Source: Lolium rigidum
Lineage: Eukaryota; Streptophyta; Magnoliopsida; Poales; Poaceae
NCBI RefSeq assembly: GCF_022539505.1
Contig: NC_061514.1
Span: forward strand, 343,650,644-343,714,643
Length of the DNA: 64,000 nt
Direction of reading: 5' to 3'
Under the pieces are notes generated by a model. That model worked only from the letters and a program-made list of their open reading frames with translations. It ran no database searches and had not been told where the DNA came from. Both the position numbers and the translations under genes were made by a program. Below, piece after piece: positions 62,891-64,000 of the stretch. Numbering within the stretch: position 1 is the first letter of the stretch; each line of letters opens with the position of its first letter.

Positions 62891-62899
62891 TAGCTGCCC

Positions 62900-64000
62900 G
62901 GCTTCGGCAGGACAGCCGGTGTGTCGCGGCGATCAAAGGTGATGGCCTGCTCGACCGGCTTAGGTACTCGGGGGACCGGCGGTATGACCGCGTTGACCTC
63001 GAGGGAACGGCTCGCTGGCTCGTCTTGTCCTCGGGCTCGGAGGTGAAGATGATGTAGGTAGCATCTTCGGCCAGATATCGGCCATGGTGCACTTGGTTAG
63101 CCTCGTGGTGCTCGAGGTTGGCGTTCTCTGCGCCGCCTTGACCACCCGGCCCGCCGGCTGGAGGAGGCGGGGGTGGAGGGGGGAGGGGTTCGCCGCTTGT
63201 CAGCCGCTTCATGAAGTGGCAGTCGCGGGTGGTGTGGTTGGAGGGGTTCTTGCCGCTGTGGTACTTGCACGGCGAATCGAGCATCTGCTCGAAGGTGTAC
63301 TTCGGCTTCCATTGCCGGTCTGTTTGCTTCTGGCGGCGGCTGCCGCCTGCCGCGTTGTCCGACACGGCTGCCACATGGGCGGAACCGTACCGGCGATCCG
63401 GCTGGTCGCTGTGGCGCTTGCCGCGGTAGTTGTCTCGCCGGCTGCCATGCGAGCCGCCCTCGGCCGGCTTGTGCTCAGCCGGCTTGTTGTTGTCCCGTCT
63501 TGCTGGGGCCGGTGAAATATCAGCCGGCGCCTTGCCGGCTTCCTCTGCCAGCGCGTACTTGTCTACGATGACCATCAAGGCGGCCATCGTCTTGGGCTCG
63601 CTGCGGCGTAGCTTGTGCCACAGCATGGTGTTGGGCCGGCAGCCTCCCATGAAGACGCTGATGGCTTGCATCTCGTGCACGCCCTCACGAGAGTTGCGCA
63701 TCTCGCACCGGCGCGTTAGGTACGCGCGATCCGTCTCGTCCGGGCCCTGCTTGCACATCTCAAGCTGTTGAGGGCGACCCGGCCGGCGATAGGTGCCGGT
63801 GAAGTTGCTGATGAAGGCGGCTTCGAAGTCCAGCCAGCCGTTTATGCTGCCGGCCGGCAGGTTGTTGAGCCACGTGCGGGCGGAGCCGAGCAGCATGAGG
63901 GGGGAGTAGCGCACAGCCCAGCGCTTGTTGCCCTTGGCGATGCCGACGGCCGTGGAGTAGTCCAGCAGCCAATCTTCCGGCTTGGCGGTGCCGTCGTACT
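62900..64000 (-). CDS. Tat-lineage Ty3 element: gag, open at window end
   Basis: The frame is open from the window edge. It includes WLNNLPAGSINGWLDFEAAF, NFTGTYRRPGRPQQLEMCKQ, LTRRCEMRNSREGVHEMQAI and FMGGC, the retrotransposon gag core. A basic, Pro/Ala-rich linker follows, and then CKYHSGKNPSNHTTRDCHFM (near 63220-63280), a CCHC-like knuckle (C..H....H...DC). A poly-Pro run at 63150-63180 follows. Gag assembles the particle and binds the element RNA. The N-terminus lies beyond 64000. An unusually high GC content distinguishes this element from the Athila-like copies. Confidence 0.85.

Overview
This window looks like intergenic, transposon-packed chromosome from a large-genome grass, most likely Pooideae (the oat, wheat, barley and ryegrass group). 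The evidence is the mix of elements. There are Athila-type Ty3 elements whose LTRs begin TGATACG, GC-rich CACTA ends, a PIF/Harbinger transposase, a long-TIR MULE, a Stowaway MITE, plant LINE 3' ends and a Tat-type Ty3 element with two RNase H domains. The species is inferred from family resemblance only. Three runs of exactly 100 N (9734-9833, 29089-29188, 60355-60454) are assembly gaps, and all three fall beside transposon boundaries.

Layout. 1-3473 holds remains of two LTR elements. 3474-5755 is unassigned sequence. A PIF/Harbinger element starts at 5756 and its minus-strand transposase is cut at 7155 by a minus-strand Athila-like element (LTR 7156-8750), which runs into the first gap. A CACTA end begins at 9850. 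Behind it lie a small minus-strand gene with an RNase H1-type hybrid-binding domain plus a C-terminal membrane segment, and a long multi-exon minus-strand CACTA gene (Ptta/En-Spm type with a degenerate Ulp1-like tail). That gene is split at 14401/27535 by a 13.1-kb Athila-like gag-protease retrotransposon (LTRs 14402-15995 and 25938-27534, TSD AGCAT). The retrotransposon is itself split by a 5.0-kb MULE (16127-21111, 9-bp TSD) carrying a captured XS-zinc-finger-like gene. The nesting is therefore CACTA, then LTR element, then MULE, then captured gene.

28507-38717 holds another CACTA left end, a second Ptta/En-Spm gene (gene B), a long AT-rich spacer with minisatellites and a palindrome, and a broken TNP2 transposase gene (gene C). 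It closes with an array of eight hairpins and the right CACTA terminus at 38717. Genes A, B and C share an upstream hairpin with a conserved loop, which suggests common control of transposase and accessory gene. 38718-42445 contains a broken Ty1-copia pol, a CACTA-end scrap and a 1001-bp solo LTR with TSD CTATC.

42446-60229 is the least repetitive part. It has MITEs, LINE ends, a 9-kb-spaced direct repeat, and foldback modules with GC-rich ends and AT-rich interiors. It also contains the only plausible host-type gene, a 66-codon GC-rich ORF with one predicted membrane segment (57029-57229). 60230-64000 has a CACTA end, a gap and a minus-strand Tat-lineage Ty3 polyprotein that leaves the window at 64000. 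Nearly every transposon gene is broken by frameshifts or stops. I found no intact conventional host gene, tRNA, rRNA or CRISPR array.
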